Source of the DNA: Myxococcus stipitatus
Lineage (GTDB): Bacteria; Myxococcota; Myxococcia; Myxococcales; Myxococcaceae
Assembly: GCF_037414475.1 (NCBI RefSeq)
Contig: NZ_CP147913.1
Location: 7,066,001 to 7,130,000, forward strand
DNA: 64,000 nt
Direction of reading: 5' to 3'
Part shown: piece by piece, positions 26,501 through 37,600 of the stretch
Layout of the letters: every line of letters begins with the position of its first letter
Position numbering within the stretch: the first letter of the stretch is position 1
Position numbers and translations under genes: made by a program
The notes under the pieces: generated by a model
What the model saw: only the letters and a program-made list of their open reading frames with translations
Databases searched by the model: none
Told to the model about the DNA's origin: nothing

Positions 26501-29089
26501 CGGGGCTCGGAGTCCATGTCGCTGGAGGCGGTGACGCTCCATCAGCCGCTGGTCCTGTCGGAGCAGCACCCGCGTGGAGTCCAGACGCTCCTGGAGGACG
26601 CGGGGGAGCAGGGGCTCATGTGTACGGTGATGAGCCGGGATGAGTCGCGCCAGGAGGAGGGGAGTGGAGCACGCGCCTCGTGGACCACCCATCTGACTTG
26701 CCGTGTCGCCGCACCCGCAGCGCCGCCGCCGCATCTGGCGCTCGAAGCGTGGCGCGCGAGCTGCCCCAATCCCGTCGATGTCGGCGACTTCTCCGAGGCG
26801 ATTCGTCAGCGCGGGCTCGACTACGGCCCTTCGCTGTCCGTCCTGTCATCGCTCCATCGGGGCCCACGTTCCGCGCTCTCCGCCAGCGAAGTCGTGGAGG
26901 GCACCGGGAGCTACCGCGCTCATCCGGCCCTGCTCGATGCGTGTCTTCGGACAGCCGCCGCTGTCACTCCGCTGTCGACCGATGACGACGCGTTGCTGCT
27001 CCCCGTCGCCATCCAACGCCTCGACCTGCACCAGCGCTTGCCCTCGCGGCTGTGGACGCTCGCCACCCAGCGTCCCGAGGCGGGCGTGGCGGGACACCCC
27101 ATCACCGACATGACCCTGTGCGCGGAGGATGGCACCGTGGTCGCGTCGCTCTCGGGACTCTCTGTTCGCAAGGCGGACCGCGAGGCCCTGCTGCGCGGAC
27201 TCGAGGTGGACTGGCGGGAGTGGCTGTATCGCGTCACCTGGAGCCCGTGTCCGTCACCCGAAGCCCCGCGTGTCTCGGGCCAGCACTGGGTCCTCTTCCT
27301 CGATGACAGCGGATTCGGGGATGAAGTGGCCGCGCTGCTCGAACAGGGCGGAGCCCGAATCACCCGCGTGCGCAAGGGCTCGGAGTTCATCCGGAGCGCC
27401 GGGGGCATCCAGGTTGCTCCGTCGATGTCCGCTCACTTCGAGAAGTTGTTCGCGGAGTGGGACGGCGTGTCTCCACACGGCCTCATGTATCTATGGGGGC
27501 TCGATGCGGAGGCCTCGCTGGAGGCCGCGACGCTCTCCGGCTGCGTGGGCGCGCTGCATCTGGTGAAGGCCCTCTCTCGAGCCTCCCATGCGCCCATCCC
27601 CCGAATGGTCATCGCCACCCGAGGCACCCAGGCGTTGCCCGCTGATCTCCAGGGACCCCGCATCACACAGGCTCCGCTGTGGGGCTTCGGTCAGGCCGTG
27701 TCGACAGAATTGCCGGAGCTGCGATGCCTCCGGGTCGACATCCCCGCTGAGCCGGGACCCGGTGAGGCCGATGCATTTGTCCGCGCGTGTGCGCTCCCCG
27801 AGCTCGAGGGGCAGGTCGCCGTGCGCGACGGGGCCCTGCACACCGCTCGACTCGAACGTGCCCGGCCTCGCGCGGCGGCGCGAAAGCTGACGGTCTCTCC
27901 GGAGGCGTCCTATCTCGTCGCGGGTGGCTTGGGAGGACTCGGGCTTCGGCTCGCGGGGTGGCTGGTGGAGCGTGGCGCGCGGCACCTCGTCCTGCTGGGA
28001 CGTCGTCCCCCTTCACCGGAGGCTCAACGGAGCATCGAGGCGCTGGAGTCGGGAGGTGTCCACGTGCGTGTGGCCCTGGCGGACCTCGCTTCTCGTGACG
28101 CGGTCGCGGCGGTGCTCCGCGAGGCGCGCGACACCCCACCGCTGCGAGGCATCTTCCACGCGGCGGGTGTTCTGCGCGACGCCACCCTGGCCCAGCAGAC
28201 CGCCGAGAGCTTTCACGAGGTGCTGGCCCCCAAGGTCCAAGGCGCGTGGAACCTGCACGTGCTCAGCGAAGGGCTGCCGCTGGACTTCTTCGTGTGTTTC
28301 TCATCGGCGGCTTCGCTCCTGGGGACTCCAGGACAGGCGAACTATGTCGCCGCGAATGCGTTCCTGGACGGACTGGCCCACCTGCGACACGCGCGAGGAC
28401 TCCCCGCGCTGACCGTCAACTGGGGCTCTTGGGCGGAGACGGGCATGGCCGCGCGGTTGGCCTCCACCATGGGAGGGACGTCCGGTGCCATGGGGTTCGA
28501 GTCGATTCCGGTGGAGCGCGGGCTCGACATCCTCGAGCGCCTCATGGGGGGACCGGGTGTCTCGCTCGGTGTCTTCCCCGTCGATTGGAAGCAGCTCGGC
28601 GAGAAGTGGCCGGGCCTGGCGCGTCAGGCCTTCATTCAAGGGCTGCTCGGCGCGGCACCGCTCCAGCCTCGGACGCCCGCCTTCCGCGCACAACTGGAGG
28701 CCGCCGCGCCAAGCAGGAGGTTGGACCTGCTGCGCCGGCACGTGGCCACCATGGTCTCGCAGACGCTGGGCATGGCGGAGTCGGAGCGGCTGTCGGGCAA
28801 CGAGCGGCTGTTCGACCTTGGCTTCGATTCACTGCTGGCGGTGGAGCTCAAGAACCGTCTGGCGAGCAGTCTGGGCAGGAACCTGCGTTCAACCCTGGTC
28901 TTCGATTTCCCCTCGGTGTCGGGACTCGTCTCGCACCTGGCGGGAGAGCTGGGACTGAGTGGGGAGGCCACGAAGCGAGCGGAGACCCCGGCCCGGGACG
29001 ACACCCTGGCCGCGGAGATTCAAACCCTGTCGGAGCAGGAACTCACCTCACTCATCGACCAGGAACTGATGAGCGCGCTCAGCCGCTGA
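23567..29089 (+). CDS. PKS module KS-AT-DH-KR-ACP (malonyl)
   Basis: This 1840-residue module should add a malonyl-derived C2 unit and leave a trans double bond. Order: docking helix (about 10-32), KS Cys205 (DTACSSS), AT Ser652 (GHSVGE) with H751-A-F-H754 typical of malonyl-CoA, DH His954 (HRVFGKVVVP) and Asp1124, KR with AGGLGGLG and Tyr1593 (GQANYVAAN), ACP Ser1755 (LGFDSLL). All catalytic residues examined are present. The C-terminus (LSEQELTSLIDQELM) matches the helical docking motif and would pair with the next protein. It starts 9 bases after the upstream stop with GGAG as ribosome binding site. Confidence 0.93.
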   Translation: MSAPGDYGDLMKRALLKLQEAQAQLEANTRERHEPLAIVGMGCRFPGGASSPGRYWRLLLDGTDAISEVPPERWDAEAFYHPDPDQPGKVYCRHGAFLEDIDRFEPRFFGISPREAARMDPQHRLLLEVTWEALESSGRDPASLQGTRTGVFVGMMGQDYTQLATQSPELIDAHTGAGNSASAASGRLSYTFGFQGPSLTVDTACSSSLVAVHLALRGLRQREVDFAVVGGVNIVLSPVATLIESRARMLSADGRCKTFDAAANGIGRGEGCGVLVLRRLSDAIAEGDPIVAVIRGSAVNQDGRTSGMTVPNGLAQQQVIRDALRDARLEASRVGYVEAHGTGTALGDPIELEALGAVYGDRTSRAQPLMVGSVKTNLGHLEGAAGIAGLLKAALCLSHEEIPPHLHLRAPTPHVDWSRLYVEVPTARRGWRGPEPRFAAVSSFGFSGTNAHVILESPPRPAQAPVRSPARSMQLLTLSARSDGSLHRLAESFADELAGTHKDSLAEVCHTANVSRSSMEERVAFVASTSEEMATSLRAFARGEPRSMGVRGQRGPEAPRVAWLFTGQGAQYAGMGRELFEMEPSFRRDLVRLEEILRPHLDRPLTEVLFQDEAGALNETRYTQPAIVALELAVAGLLRSWGLQADAVLGHSVGEYAAAIFAGALPPEVGLPLVAERARLMQALPERGGMLAVFTDEARALRALVGHERVALAALNGPRNTVVSGAESSLEAIARELAAEGIGSQRLKVSHAFHSPLMQPMLEAFSHVAGRVRLQAPEVPLISNLDGAEVGAAFLRPDYWVRHVREPVRFEQGLRTLLRRGVSVFLEVGPKPVLSNLARDGVAPESVMWLETLHPRRTDGAGLLRTLAELYVRGARIDWARLGGDAGLSRIALPTYPFERQRHWLDVPAPWARPARPATHPLLGVRWESAALREGMTVFSQELEARSLPFLSDHRVFGKVVVPATAFVEMVASAVARVRGSESMSLEAVTLHQPLVLSEQHPRGVQTLLEDAGEQGLMCTVMSRDESRQEEGSGARASWTTHLTCRVAAPAAPPPHLALEAWRASCPNPVDVGDFSEAIRQRGLDYGPSLSVLSSLHRGPRSALSASEVVEGTGSYRAHPALLDACLRTAAAVTPLSTDDDALLLPVAIQRLDLHQRLPSRLWTLATQRPEAGVAGHPITDMTLCAEDGTVVASLSGLSVRKADREALLRGLEVDWREWLYRVTWSPCPSPEAPRVSGQHWVLFLDDSGFGDEVAALLEQGGARITRVRKGSEFIRSAGGIQVAPSMSAHFEKLFAEWDGVSPHGLMYLWGLDAEASLEAATLSGCVGALHLVKALSRASHAPIPRMVIATRGTQALPADLQGPRITQAPLWGFGQAVSTELPELRCLRVDIPAEPGPGEADAFVRACALPELEGQVAVRDGALHTARLERARPRAAARKLTVSPEASYLVAGGLGGLGLRLAGWLVERGARHLVLLGRRPPSPEAQRSIEALESGGVHVRVALADLASRDAVAAVLREARDTPPLRGIFHAAGVLRDATLAQQTAESFHEVLAPKVQGAWNLHVLSEGLPLDFFVCFSSAASLLGTPGQANYVAANAFLDGLAHLRHARGLPALTVNWGSWAETGMAARLASTMGGTSGAMGFESIPVERGLDILERLMGGPGVSLGVFPVDWKQLGEKWPGLARQAFIQGLLGAAPLQPRTPAFRAQLEAAAPSRRLDLLRRHVATMVSQTLGMAESERLSGNERLFDLGFDSLLAVELKNRLASSLGRNLRSTLVFDFPSVSGLVSHLAGELGLSGEATKRAETPARDDTLAAEIQTLSEQELTSLIDQELMSALSR

Positions 29090-29096
29090 GGACCGG

Positions 29097-32000
29097 ATGG
29101 CGAAACTACCGACACGCATCTCTGAGCTACCCACCGTCAAGCTCGCCTATCTCGCGAACCAGCTCCGCGCCAAGAAGGAGCTCCTGGCCGCGGAACCCAT
29201 CGCCGTCATCGGCATGTCGTGCCGCTTCCCCGGTGGAGGCGAGCTGCCGGAGACGTTCTGGGATGTGCTCCGCGACGGGCGGGACGCGACCCGCGAAGTG
29301 CCCGCCGACCGCTGGAACATCGACGACGTCTATGACCCCACGCCGGGGACGCAGGGGAAGGTCTACACCCGGCGCGGCGCCTTCATCGAGAACGTCGACC
29401 TGTTCGAGCCCTCGTTCTTCGGCATCGCGCCGCGTGACGCGAAGTTCATGGACCCGCAGCAGCGCATGCTGCTGGAGGAGTGCTGGCGGGCCCTCGAGCG
29501 CGCGGGCATTCCTCCCGCGGGCCTGGCTGGAAGCCGCACGGGCATCTTCGTGGGGCTGATGCACAACGACTACAACGTGCTGGGCATCAGCGCGGACGTG
29601 GAGATGTCCTCCTCGTCGCTCAACTATCCCTCGATGGCGGCCGGGCGCATCTCCCACACCCTGGGGTTCCAGGGGCCCGCGCTCACCGTGGACACCGCGT
29701 GCTCGTCCTCGGCCGTCACGGTCCACCTCGCGTGCCAGAGCCTGCGCAACGACGAGAGTGACATGGCCCTGGCTGGTGGGGTCAGCCTGAGCCTGTCACC
29801 CGTCACCATGATGGTCGAGTGCCAGAACCGCATGTTGTCCGCCGACGGCCGCTGCAAGGCCTTCGACGCCTCCGCGGATGGGTTCGCGCGCGGGGAAGGC
29901 TGCGGCATGGTGGTGCTCAAGCGCCTGTCGGATGCGCTGGCCCATGGCGACCCCATCATCGGAGTCATCCGTGGCTCGGCGCTCAACCATGACGGCCGCA
30001 GCAGCGGGCTGATGGTGCCGAACGGTCGCGCGCAGGAGCGCGTCATCCGCATGGCGCTGGATGGCTGTGGCGTGGAGCCCGACCAGGTCAGCTACATCGA
30101 GGCCCACGGCACGGGGACCGCGCTCGGCGACCCCATTGAAATGGAGGCGCTCCGCTCCGTCTTCGGGCGCAAGTCCACGCGAGGCTCGCCGCTGTTCGTG
30201 GGCTCGGTGAAGACGAACATCGGACACCTGGAGGCCGCCGCTGGAATCGCGGGGCTCATCAAGGTGCTGCTGTCGCTGCGCAACGAAGCCATCCCCGCGC
30301 ACCTCCACTTCGAGCGGCCGAACCCGAACATCCGCTGGGACGACCTGCCGGTGGTCATCCCCACCGAGCTGCGGCCCTGGCCTCGAGGAGAACAGCGGCG
30401 GCTCGCGGGGCTCAGCAGCTTTGGCTTCAGCGGCACCAACGTGCACCTCGTCGTGGAAGAGGCGCCCGTCCTGCCTCGGCCTCCGATGGCGCGGGAGCGG
30501 CCCGTTCATCTGCTGACCCTGTCGGCGAAGACGGAAGCGGCGCTCGACGCGCTGGTGGAGGCTCACGAGTCGGCGCTGACGGATGACAGCGTGTCACCCG
30601 GAGACTGGTGCTTCACGGCCAACGCCGGTCGCTCCCACTTCGAGCATCGAGCCGCCATCACCGGCTCTTCCGTGGCCGAGCTCCGGATGGGCCTGTCACG
30701 CCTGCGCGCCGAGAAGCCGCGTTCCCAGCGCGAGCCGAGACGAGGGACTGAACTCCCGAAGCCGGTCTTCCTGTTCACGGGGCAAGGCGCGCTCGGGCCC
30801 GGAACGGGCCGCGAACTGGCCGAGACCTGGCCCGTGTTCCGCGAGGCGCTGCTGCGCTGTTCGAATGTCCTCCAAGGGCGGCTCGAGCCTCGGCTCGAGG
30901 ACATCCTGTGGGGCGAGGCGTCCGCGTCCCTGCTCGCGGACACGCGCTACGCGCAGCCCGCGCTCGTCGCGCTGGAGTTCGCGCTGTCGGAGCTATGGGC
31001 CTCCTGGGGCATTGTCCCGGGGGCCGTGGCCGGGCACAGCCTGGGTGAGTACGCGGCGGCCGTGGTCGCCGGAGTCCTCTCCCTCGAGGACTCGCTGAAG
31101 TTGGTCGTCGAGCGCGCGCGGCTCATCCACGAGGCCCCCGGTGAGGGGGCGATGCTGGCCGTCCACGCCTCGATGGAGGCCGTGGCGCCGGTGGTGGCTC
31201 CACTGGCCCAGCGTGTCAGCCTCGCGGCGGTCAACGGCCCCGAGGACCTGGTCCTTTCTGGAGAGGCCGCGGCGATATCCGAGGTCGCGGAGACACTCGC
31301 CGCGAGGGGCATCACCTGCAAGCGGCTTCCGGTCCCCCACGCCTACCACTCTTCGCTCATGGACCCGGTGGTGGCCCCCTTCGAGGCCTGCTTCGAAGGT
31401 GTGGCGCTCTCGACGCCGCGGGTCCCCTTCGTGTCCTCGCTCGAGGGAAGGCTCGTCTCCGAGGAGCTGACCCGGCCGGGCTACTGGGGCCGACATCTCC
31501 GCGAGCCCGTCGCCTTCGCCGCGACGCTGGACGTGTTGCGCGGCCAGATGCATCGGACCTTCCTCGAGGTGGGGCCCGCCCCGGTCCTCGCGGGCATCGG
31601 CCGGCGCATCTTCCAGGACGCGGAGGAGCTGTGCTGGCTGCCGAGCCTCCGCGCCTCGTCGGGCGAGACGGCGCAGCTGCTCTCCTCCTTGGGCTCGCTC
31701 TACTCGCGTGGCTTCGAGGTGGATTGGGCCGCGTTCGATGCGCCCTTCGAGCGGCGTCCCGCCACGCTGCCGACGTATCCCTTCCGCCGCGAGCGCTATT
31801 GGCTCGATACCCAGACCGGGGGGCTGTTGGGCGAGCGGAGGGTGTCTCGCGACAAGGGCCACCCGCTCGTGGGCACGCCGTTGTCCCTGGCGGGGACGAA
31901 GGTGCGCCGCTTCACGTCGCGCCTGAGCGCCTTCGAGCCCTCCTTCATCGCCGACCACCGCGTCTTCGGCGCGACGATTCTTCCGGCCGCCTGCTACGCG

Positions 32001-34613
32001 GAGATGGCGCTGGGGGCCGCGCGCCTCACGGCGGGGGCGGAGTCCCTCTTCGAACTGAGCTCGGTCGAACTGGAGCGTCCATTCGTACTCGGCGAGGGCG
32101 AAGCGCATGACGTCCAGACGGTGCTGACGCCGGAGGCGGGGCGCACGCACTTTGAAATCTATGGCCAGGGGTCGACGGGGCCCGAGCGGGACTGGGTGCG
32201 TCTGGCGCATGGACACCTCACGGAGCACCGCGAGTCCACGCGGCCGGTCCAACTGGAAACAGAGTTGCTCTCGCGCTTCTCCGCGCCACGGCCCTCGGAG
32301 CCGCTGTTCGAGCTGATGGCCCGCCATGGAATCGAGTACGGCCCTTCGTTCCGGGTCATCGAGTCCCTGCGGTTCGGGACGAACGCCTGCCTCGCCCACG
32401 TCCGGCTTCATGACAGTCACGTGGTCGGGATGGGCGCGTATCAGTTGCATCCCTTGCTCCTCGATGCGTGCTTCCAGACAGCCGCCGCCTTGTTCATGGA
32501 GGACGCGAAGAGCGGGCAGCAGCACCGGCAACGGATGCCGGTCGGCATCGAGCGTCTGCGCTGGTTCAAGAAGCCCGGCGCCAGTGTCTGGGTGCATGCG
32601 CGCCATGACGGCAGGGGTGTCACCACCTCCGACGAGCTGCTGAGCTGCGACCTGCGAATCCTCGGGGAAGAGGGAGACGTCATCGCGGAGGTGCAGGGGC
32701 TGTTGCTCAAGCAGAGCGACCGGCGCGCGCTGATGACGTCGTTCCCGGACTCTTCCCGGGAGCTGCTCTTCGAGCTGGCGTGGCGGGAGCAGGAAGCGGC
32801 CCGGGGACGGAGCCCACTCCCCCTGCTGTCAGGGCGCTGGCTGCTGCTCGCGGACTCGGGTGGCGCCGCGCAGTCGCTGAAGGCACAGGTGCAACGCCAT
32901 GGCGGGACCTGCGAACTCGTGCTCCCGGGCCCAGGCTACGAGCGCATGGAGCCGGGCCTCGCCCGACTCGACCCGAGCGACCCGCACGCCTTCACCCGGC
33001 TCCTCCGCGAACTGGCGGAGGAGGGGGCTTCGCCGGCGACGGTGGTGTGCTTCTGGGGGCTCGATGAACCCAAGGCGGAAGCGCTCTCTCCGGAGTCGTT
33101 GGCGCAGGCCACCTCGAGGAGCGCGGCCGGAGTGCTCCACCTCGTCCAGGCGATGGCGCGGGCGACCTGGGCGCAGAAGCCCGTGCTGTGGCTGGTGACC
33201 CGAGGCGCCGTCTCCGCCGCGCCGGGAGACACCGTGGAGGGACTCGCGCAGTCGACGCTCTGGGGGCTCTGCCGCGCCGCCGCCATCGAACATCCCGAGC
33301 TGAGCTGCCGGCTGGTGGACCTGGACGACGGCGAGGACGCGGCCACGCGGTGGTTCGAGCGGATGGCCCACGCGCCCGGCGAGAACATGCTCGCGCTGCG
33401 AGGCTCGCGGCTCCTCGCGGCCCGGCTCGTGCGACCCCCGGCGGCGCCGAGTCGCACCAGCTCCGAGCGCGCCATTCATGCGGACGGCGCCTACCTCATC
33501 ACCGGAGGGATGGGCGCCCTCGGGCTCGCCACCGCCACCTGGCTGGTCGAGGAAGGCGCCCGTCACCTGGTCCTGGTGGGGCGTGGTGCACCAGGTGCGG
33601 AGGCACAAGCCCGGCTCTTGGAGCTGCGTGAGCGGGGCTGCGAAGTCACCGTGGCGTGTGCCGACATCTCGCGCGCGGAGGACGCGCGGCGCGTGGTGGA
33701 GGAACTCTCCGCGAGAGGTTCGAGACCTCGGGGCATCTTCCATGTGGCGGGTGTGCTGGAGGATGGCGTGTTCCTGCGGCAGGACCGCGAGCGTCTGGCG
33801 AAGGTGTTCGCGCCGAAGGTGCTCGGTGCGTGGAACCTGCACCTGGCCGCCATGGGGCTCCCGCTCGACCTCTTCGTCATGTACTCGTCCGCGGCGTCGC
33901 TCGTCGGGGTCGCGGGCCAGGCGAACTATGTCGCCGCCAACACCTTCCTCGATGCACTGGCGCACCACCGCCGCGCGAAGGGACTGCCCGCGCTCAGCGT
34001 CAACTGGGGGCGGTGGTCTGGCGGCGGAATGGCCGAGAAGGTCCGAGGCCCCGGGCGTGCGCCGTCATCGGACGCCAACAGCCTTTCGCCTCAGCGGGCC
34101 CTGCGGGTCCTCGAGGAGCTGTTGGGCCGGGACCTCGCGCAGGTGGGCGTGGTCCCCGTCAACCTCTCCCCTCGGGAGGCCACGCCCTCCGCGGGACATG
34201 GTCCGTTGTTCTCCGAGCTGGTGGTGCGCGAGCCGTCCCAGTCAGCGGGCACGGCGCGGATGGTGGAGTTGCTGGAGGAGCTCAAGCGTTCGGATGGCAC
34301 GCGCCGCCGCGGCCTCCTGATGCACTACGTCCATGGCCGGCTGGCGCCCCTGCTGGGCTTCCCTCCGGACCACGAGATGCTTCAGCGGAGCATCTCCCTG
34401 AACGAGATGGGGCTCGATTCGCTGCGCGCCGTCGAGCTGAAGAACCGCATGGGCCGCGAGCTGGGCGTCGATCTGCCCCTGGCCCGCTTCATCGACGGGA
34501 CGGGTGTCGCGGGAATCGTGGAGGTGCTGCACGAGCAACTCGAGCTCAGTGAGTTGCTCGCACGAGTCCCCGCCGCGGGCGCTCAGGTCGAGCTCGAGGA
34601 GCTGACGCTATGA
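29097..34613 (+). CDS. PKS module KS-AT-DH-KR-ACP (malonyl-like)
   Basis: This 1838-residue module is the second complete polyene-forming module. N-terminal docking segment [15 protein letters not shown] is nearly the same as that of the KS-AT0 protein at 52.2 kb. KS Cys202, AT Ser648 (GHSLGE) with H748-A-Y-H751 (close to the malonyl HAFH), DH His954 ([10 protein letters not shown]) and Asp1123, [10 protein letters not shown] and Tyr1611 (GQANYVAAN), ACP Ser1775 (MGLDSLR). The C-terminus (VELEELTL) lacks the helical docking motif. It overlaps the next gene by ATGA and probably feeds the TubC-type docking domain of the downstream NRPS. Confidence 0.93.
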   Translation: MAKLPTRISELPTVKLAYLANQLRAKKELLAAEPIAVIGMSCRFPGGGELPETFWDVLRDGRDATREVPADRWNIDDVYDPTPGTQGKVYTRRGAFIENVDLFEPSFFGIAPRDAKFMDPQQRMLLEECWRALERAGIPPAGLAGSRTGIFVGLMHNDYNVLGISADVEMSSSSLNYPSMAAGRISHTLGFQGPALTVDTACSSSAVTVHLACQSLRNDESDMALAGGVSLSLSPVTMMVECQNRMLSADGRCKAFDASADGFARGEGCGMVVLKRLSDALAHGDPIIGVIRGSALNHDGRSSGLMVPNGRAQERVIRMALDGCGVEPDQVSYIEAHGTGTALGDPIEMEALRSVFGRKSTRGSPLFVGSVKTNIGHLEAAAGIAGLIKVLLSLRNEAIPAHLHFERPNPNIRWDDLPVVIPTELRPWPRGEQRRLAGLSSFGFSGTNVHLVVEEAPVLPRPPMARERPVHLLTLSAKTEAALDALVEAHESALTDDSVSPGDWCFTANAGRSHFEHRAAITGSSVAELRMGLSRLRAEKPRSQREPRRGTELPKPVFLFTGQGALGPGTGRELAETWPVFREALLRCSNVLQGRLEPRLEDILWGEASASLLADTRYAQPALVALEFALSELWASWGIVPGAVAGHSLGEYAAAVVAGVLSLEDSLKLVVERARLIHEAPGEGAMLAVHASMEAVAPVVAPLAQRVSLAAVNGPEDLVLSGEAAAISEVAETLAARGITCKRLPVPHAYHSSLMDPVVAPFEACFEGVALSTPRVPFVSSLEGRLVSEELTRPGYWGRHLREPVAFAATLDVLRGQMHRTFLEVGPAPVLAGIGRRIFQDAEELCWLPSLRASSGETAQLLSSLGSLYSRGFEVDWAAFDAPFERRPATLPTYPFRRERYWLDTQTGGLLGERRVSRDKGHPLVGTPLSLAGTKVRRFTSRLSAFEPSFIADHRVFGATILPAACYAEMALGAARLTAGAESLFELSSVELERPFVLGEGEAHDVQTVLTPEAGRTHFEIYGQGSTGPERDWVRLAHGHLTEHRESTRPVQLETELLSRFSAPRPSEPLFELMARHGIEYGPSFRVIESLRFGTNACLAHVRLHDSHVVGMGAYQLHPLLLDACFQTAAALFMEDAKSGQQHRQRMPVGIERLRWFKKPGASVWVHARHDGRGVTTSDELLSCDLRILGEEGDVIAEVQGLLLKQSDRRALMTSFPDSSRELLFELAWREQEAARGRSPLPLLSGRWLLLADSGGAAQSLKAQVQRHGGTCELVLPGPGYERMEPGLARLDPSDPHAFTRLLRELAEEGASPATVVCFWGLDEPKAEALSPESLAQATSRSAAGVLHLVQAMARATWAQKPVLWLVTRGAVSAAPGDTVEGLAQSTLWGLCRAAAIEHPELSCRLVDLDDGEDAATRWFERMAHAPGENMLALRGSRLLAARLVRPPAAPSRTSSERAIHADGAYLITGGMGALGLATATWLVEEGARHLVLVGRGAPGAEAQARLLELRERGCEVTVACADISRAEDARRVVEELSARGSRPRGIFHVAGVLEDGVFLRQDRERLAKVFAPKVLGAWNLHLAAMGLPLDLFVMYSSAASLVGVAGQANYVAANTFLDALAHHRRAKGLPALSVNWGRWSGGGMAEKVRGPGRAPSSDANSLSPQRALRVLEELLGRDLAQVGVVPVNLSPREATPSAGHGPLFSELVVREPSQSAGTARMVELLEELKRSDGTRRRGLLMHYVHGRLAPLLGFPPDHEMLQRSISLNEMGLDSLRAVELKNRMGRELGVDLPLARFIDGTGVAGIVEVLHEQLELSELLARVPAAGAQVELEELTL

Positions 34614-37600
34614 AGATGGGGGAGCTGCTCGCCGAGCTGAATCGGCGGGGCCTGGAGGTCTGGGCGGAAGGGGAGCAGCTGAAGCTCCGGGGGCCGAAGG
34701 GGGCCGCGGGCGAGGAGCTGCGCAACCTGCTCGCCGGACACAAGCAGGAGTTGCTGACGCTGTTGCGTGAGCGCCAACGGGCGAACGAGGAGCGCCCCAT
34801 CACCCCCGTGGCTCGCACGGGGCCAGCCCCGTTGTCATACGGGCAGCAGCGGCTGTGGTTCCTCGACCGGCTCGAGCCCGGCGGCGTCGCGTACAACCTG
34901 GTCATGCCCCTGCGCGTCGAGGGGCGCCTGGACCCGGCGCTCCTGGAGCGGTGCTTCGTCGAAATCCTCCGGCGCCACGAAATCCTCCGCACGCGCTACA
35001 CCGAGCTGCAAGGGGTGCCGGTCCAGGTGGTCGACCCCGAGCCCCGGCTCGAGTTCCTGGTGATGGACGAGACGGAGGTGTTCGCCCATGAGCCCGGGGG
35101 CACGGAGGTGTTCCTCCGCCGCGAAGGAGAGCGGCCCTTCGACCTGTCCGAAGGCCCGTTGACGCGGGTCCTCGTGGTCGAGCGGGGAGCGGACAAGGGC
35201 CAGTACATCCAGGTCTGCCTGCACCACATCTCCGCGGATGTCTGGGCGCGCGGAATCCTGATGCGCGAGCTGATGGTGCTCTACACGGCCTTCGCTCAGG
35301 GACAGCCCTCTCCGCTTCCGCCCCTGCCACTCCAGTTCTCGGACTTCGCCATCTGGCAGCGGGGCCACCTCCAAGGCGACGTCCGCCGCGGCCTGGTGGA
35401 TGCCTGGAAGCGGCGGCTCGCGGGGATGCCGCCCTTGCTGGAGCTCCCCTCTGACCGCCCGCGTCCCCGGGTGCAGACCTATGCCGGCGGCGAGGTCCGC
35501 TTCGAGGTGGGACCCGAGCAGACCGAGGCCCTGAAGGCGCTGAGTCATGCGGCCAATGCCACGCCCTTCATGGGCATGCTGGCCGCCTTCTTCGTCCTGC
35601 TGCATCGCCTCACCGGCCGCGAGGACCTGGTCGTCGGCGCCAACGCCATCAACCGGACGCGCCCCGAGCTCGAGCCCCTGGTGGGCTTCTTCGTCGACAA
35701 CCTGGTGATGCGCGTGGACCTGGGCGGCGCCCCGGGGTTCTCCACCGTGGTGAAGCGTGTGCGCGAAGTGGTCCTCGAGGCCTTCGCGCACCAGGACCTT
35801 CCCTTCGACCTGCTCGTCGAGGAGCTGAAGCCCGCGAGAAACCCCGGCTACAACCCGCTGTTCCAGACCGTGTTCTCGTGGGCGCGCGCCGTGGGGACGA
35901 TGCCGGATGCGTCCGGGATGAAGATTGTCCCGCTCGAGTTCGAGACCACCTCCTCTCGCTTCGACCTCAACCTCTTCGTGGATGACCACTCGGACCGCCT
36001 CACGGTCCGCTTCGTATTCAACCGCGACCTCTTCGACCGGAGCACGCTCCAGCACTACGCGGACTGCTTCCAGGTGTTGCTCCAGGGGCTCCTCACCGAA
36101 CCGCAGCGTCCGGTGGCGGACCTCCCCGTGCTGCCGGCGGAAGCCCGCGAGCGCATCCTCCGGCAGTGGAACAACACCCGCGCGGAGGGCGCCAGCGGGC
36201 CCTGTCTGCACGAACTCTTCGAGGCGCGCGCGGCGAAGACGCCGGATGCCTGCGCGCTCGTCGTGGGGGACTGGGAGCTGACCTATGGCGAGCTCGACCA
36301 GCGCAGCGACCGCCTCGCGGTGGCGCTGCAAGCCCGGGGCGTGGGGCCGGAGACGCTGGTGGGCATCTGCCTGGAGCGCTCGCCCAGGCTCGTGGTGAGC
36401 CTGCTCGCGGTGCTCAAGGCGGGAGGCTCGTTCCTCGCGCTCGACCCGGACGAGCCCTCCGAGCGGCTGCGGCGCATCGTCGGTGACGCACGTCCCCGGC
36501 TGCTGCTCACGTCGGGCGCGTCCGTGGACCTGGAGTCGCTCGCGACGCCCGTGCTCTCCGTGGACGAGGCCTGTGAGCACTTCCCGGACGCCATCGGTCA
36601 GCGCCTGCGCCGGGACGTCACCCCGGAGCACCGGGCCTATGTCCTCTACACCTCCGGCTCGACGGGCCATCCGAAGGGCACGGAGGTTACCCACCGGAGC
36701 ATCGTCAACTACCTGAAGTGGAGCGTGGAGGCGTACCGGCTCACCGAGGGCACGGGGAGCCCGGTGCTCGGGTCCATCAGCTTCGATGGCACGCTGACGA
36801 GCCTCTTCGCTCCGCTCATCTCGGGACGCGCCCTGTTCCTGCTCCCGCGCGGGCAGGAGCTGGACGTGTTGTCCTCCCGCGCCTACCCGGAGCTGGGCTT
36901 CAGCTTCATCAAGCTGACGCCCTCCCACCTGCGCGCGTTCGACGGATTGGGGCGCCTGCGAGAGGTGCTCGAGCGGACCCACGCCGTGGTCCTCGGAGGC
37001 GAGGGCCTGCACGGCGGAGACCTGGAGACGTGGCGCGCGCAGCGCCTCTCCGCGCGGGTCCTCAACGAATACGGCCCCACCGAGGCCGCCGTGGCGTGCT
37101 CCTTCCATGAGATGTCACACGACGGAGCGCCGCTCCCCGAGCGTGTGCCCATTGGCAAGCCCATCCCCAACACGGCGCTGTATGTCCTGGACCGTCGCGG
37201 ACAGCCGGTGCCCGTCGGTGTGCCGGGCGAGCTGTACATCGGCGGCGTGGGACTGGCGCGAGGCTACCTGGGACGCCCCGACCTGACGGCGGAGCGCTTC
37301 GTGCCGAACCCCTTCGCGGACCCCGGCTCCGGTCAGGAAGGGACGCGGCTCTATCGCACGGGAGACCTGGCCCGCTACCTCCCGGATGGAACGCTGGAGT
37401 ACCTGGGACGGCTGGACGACCAGCTCAAGATTCGGGGCCACCGCGTCGAGTCCGGAGAGGTCGAGGCCGCGCTCGCCCGGCACCCGCGCGTCGTGCACGC
37501 CGCCGTGGCGTTGCAGCGAGTGGCCGGACACGAGCCGCGCCTGGTCGCCTACGTCCAGCCGTCCGCGCCCGGGGGAGAGCCGTTGGAGGCCGCGCTGCGC

